Positions 17,593 through 26,339 of a DNA stretch of 64,000 bases are shown here, in pieces (position 1 is the stretch's first letter; each line of letters starts with the position of its first letter). Both the position numbers and the translations under genes were made by a program. The DNA is taken from NCBI RefSeq assembly GCF_003007675.1, contig NZ_PXNP01000076.1:1-64000 (forward strand), written 5' to 3'. This DNA comes from Marinobacter fuscus (GTDB lineage: Bacteria; Pseudomonadota; Gammaproteobacteria; Pseudomonadales; Oleiphilaceae). The notes under the pieces are model-generated. The model saw only the letters and a list, made by a program, of their open reading frames with translations. It was not told the origin of the DNA and searched no databases.

Positions 17593-17790
17593 CGTCAGGG
17601 ATGGCAGCCAGCACGGACGTTGGCTCATGGAAGAAAACTCCACGGATTCAGGAGTTGCCCGAAGGATCAGGGCGGCAGGGATGAAGGCAAGGATGAAACG
17701 CTCAGGAGGATGCGTGCCTGATGGATCAGGCTGGGGTCAGCCACGGAATCTTGGGACAACACGGACTGTCGTCCCGTTCCGTGCATGATC
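17593..17790 (+). ncRNA. Probable CsrA-sequestering sRNA of the CsrB/RsmZ type
   Basis: About 170 bases contain some 14 GGA triplets, several placed in loops of successive hairpins: GCCA..GGA..TGGC near 17615, AACTCC-ACGGATTCA-GGAGTT near 17645, GCCC-GAAGGATCA-GGGC near 17664, ACGC..AGGAGGAT..GCGT near 17706, GCCTGA-TGGA-TCAGGC near 17723, and a long hairpin 17742-17783 with CGGA in its loop. Such RNAs bind and titrate CsrA/RsmA. An upstream GacA/UvrY-like box supports the call. No open frame here is credible. The 3' end is uncertain because no U-rich terminator is obvious; it could extend to a CAACCG/CGGTTG hairpin near 17840. Confidence 0.7.
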
Positions 17791-17899
17791 ATCAACCCTT
17801 CGAAGTTCCCATCGTTTTCGCAGTTTCCATTCTCAGCAACCGCACCGGTTGTCACGCCTGACTGTTTATAACAACGTTATTACACTCAGGAGTTATCCG

Positions 17900-18175
17900 A
17901 TGAAATCCACATCCTTGTTTGCCACACTGGTTCTGCTGTTTAGCCTGATGACAGGCTCCGTCGCATTTGCCAACGAGCCGCCAACCATCAATATCAATAC
18001 CGCAGACGTTGCCACGCTGGCATCTTTGTCTGGTATCGGTGAGAGTAAAGCCGAGGCGATTGTGGCCTATCGCGAGGCCAATGGCCCGTTTGCATCGGTG
18101 GAATCGCTTGCACAGGTGAAGGGCATTGGCGCCCGCACGGTTGAAAAGAACTCATCCCGTCTGGCCATCAAGTAA
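17900..18175 (+). CDS. Secreted helix-hairpin-helix (ComEA-like) protein
   Basis: A 91-residue protein with a signal peptide (residues 1-23, ending SVAFA) and one ComEA-type double helix-hairpin-helix domain. The sequence ININTADVATLASLSGIGESKAEAIV and the second hairpin VKGIGARTVEK bind DNA backbone non-specifically in related proteins. A role in DNA uptake at the periplasm is possible but unproven; many bacteria have such short ComEA-like proteins. ATG at 17900 follows AGGAG; the longer frame starts at 17849. A hairpin follows the stop. Confidence 0.88.
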   Translation: MKSTSLFATLVLLFSLMTGSVAFANEPPTININTADVATLASLSGIGESKAEAIVAYREANGPFASVESLAQVKGIGARTVEKNSSRLAIK

Positions 18176-18184
18176 GCCGCTTTA

Positions 18185-18208
18185 AAGGGGCAGCCTGGCT
18201 GCCCTTCC
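18185..18208 (+). terminator. Probable terminator after the ComEA-like gene
   Basis: AAGGGGCAGCC and GGCTGCCCTT pair around a single T, followed by a pyrimidine-rich tail rather than a pure T run. Position directly after the stop codon supports termination. Confidence 0.5.
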
Positions 18209-18287
18209 CTTCGGCGACCTTCGCCCTCCGTTGTATCGCTTTTTCCCCGTAAATTGTTAGGCTTACCGGTTTGATGTTCTCAACCGG

Positions 18288-19238
18288 GTGCGGCCCATGC
18301 TTCAAGGTGCTTTGTTAATCGCGTTTGCCGCCATGCTCTGGGCGACCACGGCCATTGTGGCCAAGTTTCTGTTTGCGGGTTCGGGTCTTGCCCCGATTAC
18401 GCTCGGTTTTCTGCGCTTGCTGGTGGCCCTGCCGTTTTTCTGGTTACTGATGCACCGTGAACAGCGTTACATCAAGGCCAAAGCGATAAGGTCTGGCGAG
18501 AGCATTCCAGCCACCACGCCGGGCAGACAGGCCTTTATTCCTTTGCTGGCGCTTGGGGCATTTCAGGCGTTGTATCAGGGCAGTTACCTGGTGTCGGTGG
18601 ATCTCACCGGAGCGGGCATTGCCACACTGATTTCCCTGTGTTTGCCACCGGTTCTGGTGGCTATTCTGGCATCGCCACTGCTCGGTGAAAAACCCAGCCT
18701 GCCCACGATACTGGCGGGCCTCGCCGCGATTGCGGGTACTCTGTTGCTGGTGATCAGCGATATGGACACCGCTGGCACACTGCGAGTGGCGGGCATTCTG
18801 ATGGCGCTGCTGGCGGCCGCGGTTTATACCGGATTTACCCTCACCAGCCGGTACAACTCCGCAGGCACACCGGTCTTTACTACAGCGTTCTGGTGTTTTC
18901 TGACCGCCGCTATGCTGTTGTTGCCGGTTGCCCTGGCCACTGGCGGCTGGGCCGGGGTTCAGTCCATGACCCTGAAGCACTGGCTGATGGTGGCCTACAT
19001 CGGAGTGGTGCCTACCTGCATTGGCTATCTTTGCTACTTCAAGGCGATGCAAAGCACCCCGGCGACGCTGTCCAGCATTATCGTAACGCTGGAGCCGCTG
19101 TTTGTGGCGCTGTTGGCGTGGCTGATCCTGGAGGAGAAACTCGGGCCCATTGGCCTGGCCGGGGCCTGCATTCTCACCGTGGCGGTGATTGTCGCCTCGC
19201 GCTACGGCAAGGCATCGGGCGCCAGCCAGGACGGCTGA
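18288..19238 (+). CDS. EamA/DMT-family inner-membrane transporter
   Basis: This 316-residue protein has ten predicted membrane helices in two EamA repeats, each of five helices (first half about 5-150, second about 165-305). The hallmark stretch TPATLSSIIVTLEPLFVALLAWLILEEKL sits near the end of the second repeat. EamA carriers export metabolites or amino acids; the substrate cannot be inferred. The start is GTG at 18288 or ATG at 18297. It is convergent with the glyoxalase gene. Confidence 0.88.
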   Translation: MRPMLQGALLIAFAAMLWATTAIVAKFLFAGSGLAPITLGFLRLLVALPFFWLLMHREQRYIKAKAIRSGESIPATTPGRQAFIPLLALGAFQALYQGSYLVSVDLTGAGIATLISLCLPPVLVAILASPLLGEKPSLPTILAGLAAIAGTLLLVISDMDTAGTLRVAGILMALLAAAVYTGFTLTSRYNSAGTPVFTTAFWCFLTAAMLLLPVALATGGWAGVQSMTLKHWLMVAYIGVVPTCIGYLCYFKAMQSTPATLSSIIVTLEPLFVALLAWLILEEKLGPIGLAGACILTVAVIVASRYGKASGASQDG

Positions 19239-19259
19239 CTCCCGTGTTCAGGACAACTC

Positions 19260-19808
19260 TCAGCTGTCCTTGCGTTGTTTTTCCAGCATGTTTGGTTGCA
19301 GGATTTCGATCCAGTAGCCGTCCGGATCTTTGATGAAAGCCAGGCCCTTCATCTTGCCGTCATCCGGTTTTTTCACGAAGTCCACATCCAGTTTCTGGAA
19401 GCGCTCACAGGCCGCATAAACATCCGGTACTGCAATGCCGATATGGCCAAAGCCTTGGGGCTGGTCGTTGCCGTTGTGGTACGCAAACTCGGGATCGTTC
19501 TCGGTTCCCCAGTTGTGGGTAAGCTCCAGCATGGCTTCGCGGCCAAAGGTGTAGGTGGTGCGGTGGCCGTCATCGCTGGGCACAGACTGGGCCTGTTTGT
19601 CATCCAGGTACCCGAGGAAATACAGGGTAAATTCCATTTCCGGGAAATCCAGTTTGCGCACCAGGCGCATGCCCAGTACCCGGGTATAGAAGTCCAGGGA
19701 GCGCTCCGGATCTTTGATACGCATCATGGTCTGGTTGAATACGTACCCTTCGGTTTCCGGCACGGGAGCGTGGTGAAGGCCCGGGGCCTGTTCGAAATGC
19801 TTGGGCAT
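19260..19808 (-). CDS. gloA: Lactoylglutathione lyase (glyoxalase I)
   Basis: This 182-residue enzyme isomerises the methylglyoxal-glutathione hemithioacetal to S-lactoylglutathione. The metal ligands can be placed as Gln in [10 protein letters not shown], Glu in MLELTHNWG, His in GFGHIGIAV and Glu in GYWIEIL. Gln rather than His at the first site, plus the extra N-terminal residues, places it with the zinc-type eukaryote-like class rather than the short nickel-type E. coli enzyme. ATG at 19808 has GGGAA upstream; the long frame to 20045 is not supported. Confidence 0.95.
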   Translation of the reverse strand: MPKHFEQAPGLHHAPVPETEGYVFNQTMMRIKDPERSLDFYTRVLGMRLVRKLDFPEMEFTLYFLGYLDDKQAQSVPSDDGHRTTYTFGREAMLELTHNWGTENDPEFAYHNGNDQPQGFGHIGIAVPDVYAACERFQKLDVDFVKKPDDGKMKGLAFIKDPDGYWIEILQPNMLEKQRKDS

Positions 19809-20056
19809 GATGGTTCCCTGTTTTGCGAAATTCAGGGTGTCTAACATGGGTGCGAAGAGCGTAAATTCAAGGGGGGGCGCACGATGCGCTAACTTGTGAC
19901 CAGGCGCACAGACGCACTGCACCCACGGCGCTAATGTAACGCTGTGTAACTTTTCAGCACCGCAGTCCTGGTTAGGCTGTCCCTGCGGCCCACCGATGGC
20001 CTTTGGCCTTCGGTTTGAATCAATAACAACAACCTGTCGAACCAACCGGGGCCCCT

Positions 20057-21070
20057 ATGCTGTTGTCAACGCTGCGTAACCAGTCACCCTGTATTCTTTG
20101 CGGGCTGCTCTCTCCCCTTCTGACACCCTTCGCCAACGCCGAGATTCACCCCCTGAACGATGCCGCTCTCGCTGGCGTTACCGGCCAGGGTGGCGTTACC
20201 GTAGAACTGGAAACCAAACTCTCCATTGACCAGTTCTCCTGGACGGATGAGGGCATTCTGGCGGTGAATGGCCTGCGACTGTCGGGCAAAAATGATTCCG
20301 TACTGGATAACCTGAAACTCACCATCGACATCGCCGGTCAGGACGAAGTGCTGGAGCATGGCTTTTCGGAGATTGCGCGGCGGGCCAATGCCGGGCTACT
20401 GGACACCAGCAACCCGGATGTGGCGAATGCCCTGGCCAACTATTCAGTGGCCGGTGAGTTCGGCAAACAGTTCAACAAGGGCGACCTGGTGATTCACCTG
20501 GGCGCGGTGGATACCGGCGATCCCACCAGCCTGAACGATTACCTGGGAGCGGTGGATTTCGAGTTATCGGTGGATAGCATCACCAGCCGTGGCAGCGGCG
20601 GTTCGGCCACCTTATTCTCTAACGTACTGCTGCAAGGAAATCTTGGCCCTACCGACCTGGTTATCCGCAATGGCGGCAGCGCTATGCGCACTCTGGCCAA
20701 CGGCAACAGCGTATCGGGCTCGGAGCTGCAACTGGACACTCATTTCGAGATTACCAATGGCCGTCTGAACTGGGACGCCGCCGACGTCATCCTGTTGTTC
20801 AACTTTGCGGCTGTGGGCATTGAAGGGCTGCAAATTCACAACCGTCGGGGCGCCGACACCCTCGGTCATTTCGGTATGGCGAATGCCACCGCTAAGCTGT
20901 CCCGCGGCACCAGCGCCGGGTCTGGCAAGAACGGACTGTCGATACACGATGTCGAGTTTCGGGCTGATATCGACATGCCGGTATTCAAAGTGGGCGGCAC
21001 CAGTATTGGTACCGTGCAGTTCACGGATTTTGCGATTACCGACACCACTATGATGGTTTACGGGCATTGA
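20057..21070 (+). CDS. Secreted protein with a VTGQGG motif (DUF6160-like)
   Basis: A 337-residue protein with a signal peptide (about residues 1-28) and then LNDAALAGVTGQGGVTVELE, a motif seen at the N-terminus of DUF6160-type surface or periplasmic proteins. The remainder is Gly/Asn/Asp-rich, beta-strand-like and repetitive (alternating hydrophobic residues), without catalytic motifs. It stands alone, divergent from gloA. The function is unknown; a surface or pilus-related role is only a guess. Confidence 0.7.
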   Translation: MLLSTLRNQSPCILCGLLSPLLTPFANAEIHPLNDAALAGVTGQGGVTVELETKLSIDQFSWTDEGILAVNGLRLSGKNDSVLDNLKLTIDIAGQDEVLEHGFSEIARRANAGLLDTSNPDVANALANYSVAGEFGKQFNKGDLVIHLGAVDTGDPTSLNDYLGAVDFELSVDSITSRGSGGSATLFSNVLLQGNLGPTDLVIRNGGSAMRTLANGNSVSGSELQLDTHFEITNGRLNWDAADVILLFNFAAVGIEGLQIHNRRGADTLGHFGMANATAKLSRGTSAGSGKNGLSIHDVEFRADIDMPVFKVGGTSIGTVQFTDFAITDTTMMVYGH

Positions 21071-21166
21071 TCAGCAGTTTTTGCTGAACGGCTTGTAATT
21101 GCACTCTCTGGACAAGCACCTGCACGGCTGCGTTACACTTCTCGCCCTGACCATGAAAGGTGGGGC

Positions 21167-22225
21167 ATGACACAAAGCACAGACAGCGGTTACCAGAAAC
21201 GGACTTCCTGGCAAAGGCTCACCGCCTTCACGCTGCTGTTCTTGGCGATGACAGCCGCTGGCCTGTACGCAGTGTACGACAAATTTGCGGGCCGCAGCTT
21301 CAGCTTCGATGATCGACTTCTCTCTCCCTCTGTACTGGCCTCAGTTTTGGCACTGCTGACGATCTATTTTCTCGCCGATGGACTGCGCCTGCACTTTACG
21401 TTGCGAGCTCTCGGGCATCGGTTACCGCTGGTTCAAATGATGCGGCTGGTTTTTATCAACCTGTTTTTCTCCAACGTCACGCCCATGGCAACCGGTGGCG
21501 GCTTTGCCCAAATCTGGTATCTCACCAGCCATGGCGTGCCTCTGGCGCGGGCAACAGCGGCCACCACTATCCGTACCCTGCTGGCGGTGGCGTTCATCTT
21601 CTCACTCACTCCGGTATTCCTGTTAACGCTCGACGCCCTGGACGGGAGCCTCTGGTCATCCGGTATCGGAATGGCCCTGGCGGTATTTGTGGGGCTTTAC
21701 CTGGGTTTTTTTACCATTCTGCTGCTGAAAACCCGGTGGCTGATTCTGCCGCTGGATGCCCTGTTATCGGTGCTGCAAAAAACTCACCTGCTCACTGAGC
21801 AACGGCATAGACACTGGCAGTTCCGGCTGCGCCGGGAAGCCCTCCGGTTTTCCCGTTGTTTCCGGGAGTACCTGCAAGGTCGGCCACGGGATATTCTGCT
21901 GTCGGTGTTGTTCACTGCACTGTTTCTGCTCAGCCTGTTCAGCTTTCCGGCACTGCTAATCCACAGCCTGGGTTATTCCGTGGACTATCTGACTACGGTC
22001 GGGCTGCTGGTGATTACCACGTTCATCATGTATTTCTCGCCCACGCCCGGTGCTTCCGGCATTTCCGAGGGGGTCTTCGGCAGTTTTTTCCAGGCTACTC
22101 TGTCGGGCAATCATCTGGTACTGGTCACCATTGCCTGGCGCTTTCTCACTATTTACCTGGGAATGATCATTGGCCTGCTGGTGATGCAGAGAGAGCTGAT
22201 CAAACGCCACCGGAGTCGAACATGA
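21167..22225 (+). CDS. YbhN/UPF0104 flippase-like membrane protein
   Basis: This 352-residue inner-membrane protein has about eight hydrophobic segments and the lysylphosphatidylglycerol-synthase transmembrane (AglD-like) pattern, including TPMATGGGFAQIWYLTSHG and SPTPGASGISEGVFG. Such proteins lack a catalytic soluble domain and are thought to move or synthesise lipid-linked products. The stop overlaps the next gene by four bases (ATGA), so it should act with the glycosyltransferase fusion downstream, probably in envelope glycolipid formation. Confidence 0.85.
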   Translation: MTQSTDSGYQKRTSWQRLTAFTLLFLAMTAAGLYAVYDKFAGRSFSFDDRLLSPSVLASVLALLTIYFLADGLRLHFTLRALGHRLPLVQMMRLVFINLFFSNVTPMATGGGFAQIWYLTSHGVPLARATAATTIRTLLAVAFIFSLTPVFLLTLDALDGSLWSSGIGMALAVFVGLYLGFFTILLLKTRWLILPLDALLSVLQKTHLLTEQRHRHWQFRLRREALRFSRCFREYLQGRPRDILLSVLFTALFLLSLFSFPALLIHSLGYSVDYLTTVGLLVITTFIMYFSPTPGASGISEGVFGSFFQATLSGNHLVLVTIAWRFLTIYLGMIIGLLVMQRELIKRHRSRT

Positions 22226-24474
22226 TCCGCCGTAACCCACTCAAACTGCTGTTTTATCTTTGCCTGGCGATTGTGGTGGCCCTGGTGGGCTACAAGGTGT
22301 ACCTGAATTTCTTCAAGCAAGATTTCGAGGCCCTGCACAGTGACCAGGTGGAGCGCATACACCAGCGCACTCCCCCGGGGTCGGGCATCCGTTTTGCCGT
22401 GGTGGGTAACATCAATAATTCGGTGGGTATTTTCGAGCGGCGGTTTATTCCTGAACTCAATCAGGCAGATCTGGACTTTCTGGTGTCGGCAGGCAATGCT
22501 GTCAGCAGCGGCGGGGAGGACAAGTACCGGGCACTGTACGGCACCCTGAGCCATCTGGATATGCCCTACCTGCTCACTTTCGGCCCCCACGAATACCAGA
22601 ATTTTGGCAGTTTTCGGTTCTATGACCACTTCGGGCCGCATTTCTACACGGTGCGCGCGGGTAACACCCGTCTGATTTTTCTCGACAGTACCGGCAAAAC
22701 GCCCTGGCGCTGGCAGATTCGCTGGCTGAGAGACCTTCTTGCTCACGACACCAGCAATGCCCACATTCTGTTTATTAGCCACCCACCCGTTGCACCAAAA
22801 ACGCCCACGATGTTCGCCGACGATGAGGATTTTCTTCAACCCGTCGAGTTTCGCGACGAACTGATGGCCCTGGTAAACGAACAGGAAGTTGACCTGGTTA
22901 TTTCCAGCAATCTTTCTCTGTTTGATCAGCAGGCCATCGACGGCACACCATACGTTACCACCGGTGGCGCCGGCGGCCTGGTACTGAACACCGACACCAG
23001 TTTTTATCACTACCTGGAAGTAAGCGTGTCACCCGATGGCGAGGTGGCGCACACCATGAAACGCCTGGAAGTGGGCCAGCACCCTGTCTGGAAGCGTTTG
23101 GAAAGCCTGTGGTTTTTCATTTATTCGCTGTTCTATACCGGCTTTATGAACTTTATTCTGCTGGTCTCCGTGTTTGCCGCCCTTGCCATCAAGCTGTACC
23201 AGGTGATTTTCATCGGCAAGAACTACTACCCGGATTACGACCTGGATCCAACGCCCTGGCTGAATAAACCTTTGCGGGTGGCAATGTTCACCAACAACTA
23301 CCTGCCCTTCATTGGCGGCGTGCCCATTTCCATTGAACGCCTGCGCCGGGGGCTGACCAGTCTGGGCGACCACACGCTGGTTGTGGCGCCGCGCTACCAA
23401 AACCAGCCGGATCAGGAAGATGCGGTGGTTCGGGTACCCTCGTTGCTGGCCATGGGGGAAAAGCGCGAGTTTCGTCTCGCCAATATTTTTCTCGCCAGTA
23501 TTCGTAAACGGGTGCGGGCATTCAAACCCGATGTCATTCACCTGCACCACCCGTTCTGGCTCGGCAGCCTGGGCCTGTTTCTGGCCCGCCGGTTGGGCGT
23601 TCCCGCCATCTACACCTATCACACCCGCCTGGAACACTACGCGCATTTTGTGCCTTTGCCGGGCATGCTGTTCCGCAACCTGATTTCTCACTGGCTGATC
23701 AAACGCTTCGCCAACCGCTGCGACGGCGTCATCGTGCCCACCTACTCCACCGAGGAGTACCTGCGCATGATCGGGGTGACCACACCCACGGTCGTGCAAC
23801 CCACCGGTATTGAGTACGAGCGTTTTCAGGTTGTTTCTGATGCCGACCTTCAAGCGCTACGCCGTAAACTCGGGTTAACCAACGAAAAGGTGTTCATCAG
23901 CGTCGCCCGTCTGTCAAACGAGAAGAACATCGATTTCATGATCGAAGCCATTCACCGGTTGCGCCAGGAAACCCATATCCCCTTCCGGTTCCTGATGATT
24001 GGTGATGGCCACCAACGGGAACGCCTGCAACAGAAGATCGACAGCCTCGGGCTTGGTGATTGCTTCAGCCTGGTGGGCGCGGTACAACCCGAAGACATGG
24101 CGCTCTGGTATAACCTGGGGGATGCGTTTTTGTTTGCATCCAAATCGGAAACCCAGGGCATGGTGATTCTGGAAGCCATGTCGGCCGGGTTGCCAGTGGT
24201 GGCGGTGCGGGCCAGTGGCATTGAGGATGTGGTGCGCGATGGCCAGAATGGTTTCAAAACGCCAGAGAATCAGGCCCGCTGGACAGACCGGGCGCGTCAG
24301 TTACTGGAACAGGACAGCCTGCGTGCGGATCTTTCTGCCAAGGCCCGTCGGTTTGCCGCCGACTACGCCATTGATCAGTTTGCCCGGGATGTACGAGGGA
24401 TTTATGCCACCGCGCTGGCAGCCCGGCACAAGCGCAAGGAACAACAGAACTCCCCGGCCCCGCCGCAATCTTAG
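22222..24474 (+). CDS. Pseudo-phosphoesterase / GT4 glycosyltransferase fusion
   Basis: This 750-residue protein has a membrane anchor (about 8-28), a calcineurin-like phosphoesterase fold (about 55-280), a second membrane segment (about 297-330) and a GT4 glycosyltransferase (about 350-730). The GT4 part is intact: GGVPISIERL, HLHHPFWLG, VARLSNEKN and the E-x7-E region SETQGMVILEAMSAG. In the phosphoesterase part the metal ligands are mostly lost: DxH reads GNIN, GD reads GN, GNHE reads GPHE and the GHxH site reads SNLS; one His (FISHPP) remains. It is therefore probably non-catalytic. GT4 relatives glucosylate diacylglycerol or other lipids. It is translationally coupled to the YbhN-like gene. 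The longer frame beginning at 21856 is an artefact. Confidence 0.85.
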   Translation: MIRRNPLKLLFYLCLAIVVALVGYKVYLNFFKQDFEALHSDQVERIHQRTPPGSGIRFAVVGNINNSVGIFERRFIPELNQADLDFLVSAGNAVSSGGEDKYRALYGTLSHLDMPYLLTFGPHEYQNFGSFRFYDHFGPHFYTVRAGNTRLIFLDSTGKTPWRWQIRWLRDLLAHDTSNAHILFISHPPVAPKTPTMFADDEDFLQPVEFRDELMALVNEQEVDLVISSNLSLFDQQAIDGTPYVTTGGAGGLVLNTDTSFYHYLEVSVSPDGEVAHTMKRLEVGQHPVWKRLESLWFFIYSLFYTGFMNFILLVSVFAALAIKLYQVIFIGKNYYPDYDLDPTPWLNKPLRVAMFTNNYLPFIGGVPISIERLRRGLTSLGDHTLVVAPRYQNQPDQEDAVVRVPSLLAMGEKREFRLANIFLASIRKRVRAFKPDVIHLHHPFWLGSLGLFLARRLGVPAIYTYHTRLEHYAHFVPLPGMLFRNLISHWLIKRFANRCDGVIVPTYSTEEYLRMIGVTTPTVVQPTGIEYERFQVVSDADLQALRRKLGLTNEKVFISVARLSNEKNIDFMIEAIHRLRQETHIPFRFLMIGDGHQRERLQQKIDSLGLGDCFSLVGAVQPEDMALWYNLGDAFLFASKSETQGMVILEAMSAGLPVVAVRASGIEDVVRDGQNGFKTPENQARWTDRARQLLEQDSLRADLSAKARRFAADYAIDQFARDVRGIYATALAARHKRKEQQNSPAPPQS

Positions 24475-24548
24475 CTATCCTCTGCTGATCGGTTTAGACT
24501 GAGTTCACGTAATCGCTTTGGTAAGACGTTTCTGGATTGGAGGCTTTG

Positions 24549-25496
24549 GTGAGCGGTATTCCTGTTGGCATCAGTACCTGCCTGTTGGGCAAAGAGGTTC
24601 GTCACGACGGCGGGCACAAGCACTCCCGTTACTGCACTCAGGTGCTGGCCCGATATTTCGATTTCCGCTCGATCTGCCCGGAACTTGAAGCCGGGTTAGG
24701 CGTGCCCCGCCCTGCCATTCATTTGCGCGAATACCCCGACGGCATGAGGTTGATCGAAACCAAAGGCCGGGCCGATCATACCGCGGAGATGCAGGCTTTC
24801 ATTGATGGTGTTCTGCCGGGCTTGGCCGGGTTGCGTGGTTACATCCTGATGGCCAAGTCGCCCAGTTGTGGTATGGAGCGCATCAAGGTTCACAATGCCG
24901 AGGGCCAGTTCATGAACCGGGATGGCCGGGGCATGTTTGCCGCCGCGCTGATGGAGGCTTACCCCCTGATGCCGGTGGAAGAAGAAGGCCGGCTGCACGA
25001 CGACATGCTGCGGGAGAACTTCATCGAGCGGGTTTTTGCTTACGATGACTGGATGCAGAATGTGGCGGGCGACAACCTGAACAAGCAAGCGTTGATCGAC
25101 TTTCATACCCGCCACAAGTTTACACTGCTGGCGCACTCCGAAAAGATTTACCGGCAGCTCGGGCCGATGCTCGGCGACTTGAAATCCGAACCGTTGGAAA
25201 CCATTGCCAACCGCTACATCACCCAGTTCATGGAAGCCATGACCCAGCGTGTTAAGCGGGGTTCCCATGTGAATGCCATGCAGCATTTGCTGGGTTTTCT
25301 GAAAGACGGCATGTCTGGCGAGGAGAAAACCGTGCTGCTGGAGCAGATCGAGGCATACCGGCGCGGTGAAATTCCGCTGATTGTGCCCATGACGCTGCTA
25401 CGCCTGGCTCAGCGCAAAGAGCCGGTGGACTATCTGCACTCACAGAAGTATCTCACCCCTTACCCGGATGAGCTGGGGTTGCGAAACAACGTTTAA
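24549..25496 (+). CDS. DUF523 and DUF1722 (YbgA-like) protein
   Basis: This 315-residue protein joins an N-terminal DUF523 domain (about 1-150; STCLLGKEVRHDGGHK, AKSPSCGME) to a C-terminal YbgA/DUF1722 domain (about 165-300; FHTRHKFTLLAHS, NAMQHLLGF). Conserved cysteines in the first half could bind a metal. In some bacteria this gene neighbours photolyase genes; none is seen here. GTG at 24549 has TGGAGG five bases upstream and is preferred to the TTG at 24537. Function unknown. Confidence 0.85.
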   Translation: MSGIPVGISTCLLGKEVRHDGGHKHSRYCTQVLARYFDFRSICPELEAGLGVPRPAIHLREYPDGMRLIETKGRADHTAEMQAFIDGVLPGLAGLRGYILMAKSPSCGMERIKVHNAEGQFMNRDGRGMFAAALMEAYPLMPVEEEGRLHDDMLRENFIERVFAYDDWMQNVAGDNLNKQALIDFHTRHKFTLLAHSEKIYRQLGPMLGDLKSEPLETIANRYITQFMEAMTQRVKRGSHVNAMQHLLGFLKDGMSGEEKTVLLEQIEAYRRGEIPLIVPMTLLRLAQRKEPVDYLHSQKYLTPYPDELGLRNNV

Positions 25497-25518
25497 GTTG
25501 AAGCTCAGGGTTAAACGC

Positions 25519-25556
25519 AAAAGGGGCAGAGAGTCTTATAACCCTCCGCCCCTTTT
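25519..25556. terminator. Bidirectional terminator
   Basis: Arms AAAAGGGGC (25519-25527) and GCCCCTTTT (25548-25556) form a hairpin between the convergent DUF523/DUF1722 and DUF481 genes, with A/T runs on both sides so that it can serve both. Confidence 0.8.
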
Positions 25557-25579
25557 CTATCAGCCACGGTTAGATCCAC

Positions 25580-26314
25580 TTAGAAGCCGTAGAGCAGTGA
25601 TACCGCCAATTCGGTGTCGGTGCTTTCTGAATCATCAGGCGCATCCGATACGTGCTTGACCCGATACGCGACCTTCATGGACAGATTGTTCATGATGGAG
25701 CTTTGCAGCGAGGTTTCTGACCGGGAGACCGTGTTATTGTCATCCAACCCCATTTCAGTGCTCAGCTTCTGCCGGAACAGAGAGTTTTCAGACAAACCAT
25801 AATCGAATTGCGCAGCGAGGCGGGCAATGGCATCTTCTTCCACGTCTCGCCCGGTATCCGGATCAACGTCCATGCGTTTGTTGTAGCGATAACCCGCACC
25901 TGCAGAGAGGTCGAGAAAGGAGCGCTTTCCTGATCGCCAAACCCGGTTTCCATAACCAGTGGTAACTGAGGATTCAAACTCGTAGCCCGAGAAGCGGTCG
26001 TCTTCCCAGTTACCGCGCAAGAACCAGTACTGCTGTTCATCGAACTTGTAGTTGGTTGCCAATTCGGCCCTGTACTCTTCAGCGGTGGTTTCGTCATCAG
26101 CTTCGGTGTACTTGGTGCTGAACTCACCACTGTTGCGCCAGAATTCCTGTTCGTTGATCAGGCCCAGGCGGCCGTTTGCCTTGGTTTCGTCGGTGTTGCC
26201 TGAGGTCATCAACACGCCCAACTCTGCCTCGCCTTCCCAGCTTTCATTTGCTTGAGCCTGCACCATGGGTGCCAAGGCCAGGCAAGCGATAACGAGCGGC
26301 TTCCTGATCAACAT
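25580..26314 (-). CDS. DUF481 outer-membrane beta-barrel protein
   Basis: A 244-residue protein with a signal peptide (about 1-22, ending VQAQA). The mature part alternates hydrophobic and polar residues, as in a beta barrel, begins WEGEAELGVLMTSGNTDET (the DUF481 hallmark SGNT) and ends in a terminal aromatic, LLYGF, typical of outer-membrane assembly signals. ATG at 26314 has AAGGAGG upstream; the frame to 26455 lies in trhO. Likely co-transcribed with trhO, 25 bases upstream. Function unknown. Confidence 0.87.
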   Translation of the reverse strand: MLIRKPLVIACLALAPMVQAQANESWEGEAELGVLMTSGNTDETKANGRLGLINEQEFWRNSGEFSTKYTEADDETTAEEYRAELATNYKFDEQQYWFLRGNWEDDRFSGYEFESSVTTGYGNRVWRSGKRSFLDLSAGAGYRYNKRMDVDPDTGRDVEEDAIARLAAQFDYGLSENSLFRQKLSTEMGLDDNNTVSRSETSLQSSIMNNLSMKVAYRVKHVSDAPDDSESTDTELAVSLLYGF

Positions 26315-26339
26315 ACTGCCTCCTTGGTTCGGTTTAATC

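Noticed and set aside
21856..22221. N-terminal extension of the glycosyltransferase fusion
   Set aside because: The extra codons are out-of-frame reading of the YbhN-like gene; the ATG at 22222 overlaps its stop and begins a proper membrane anchor.
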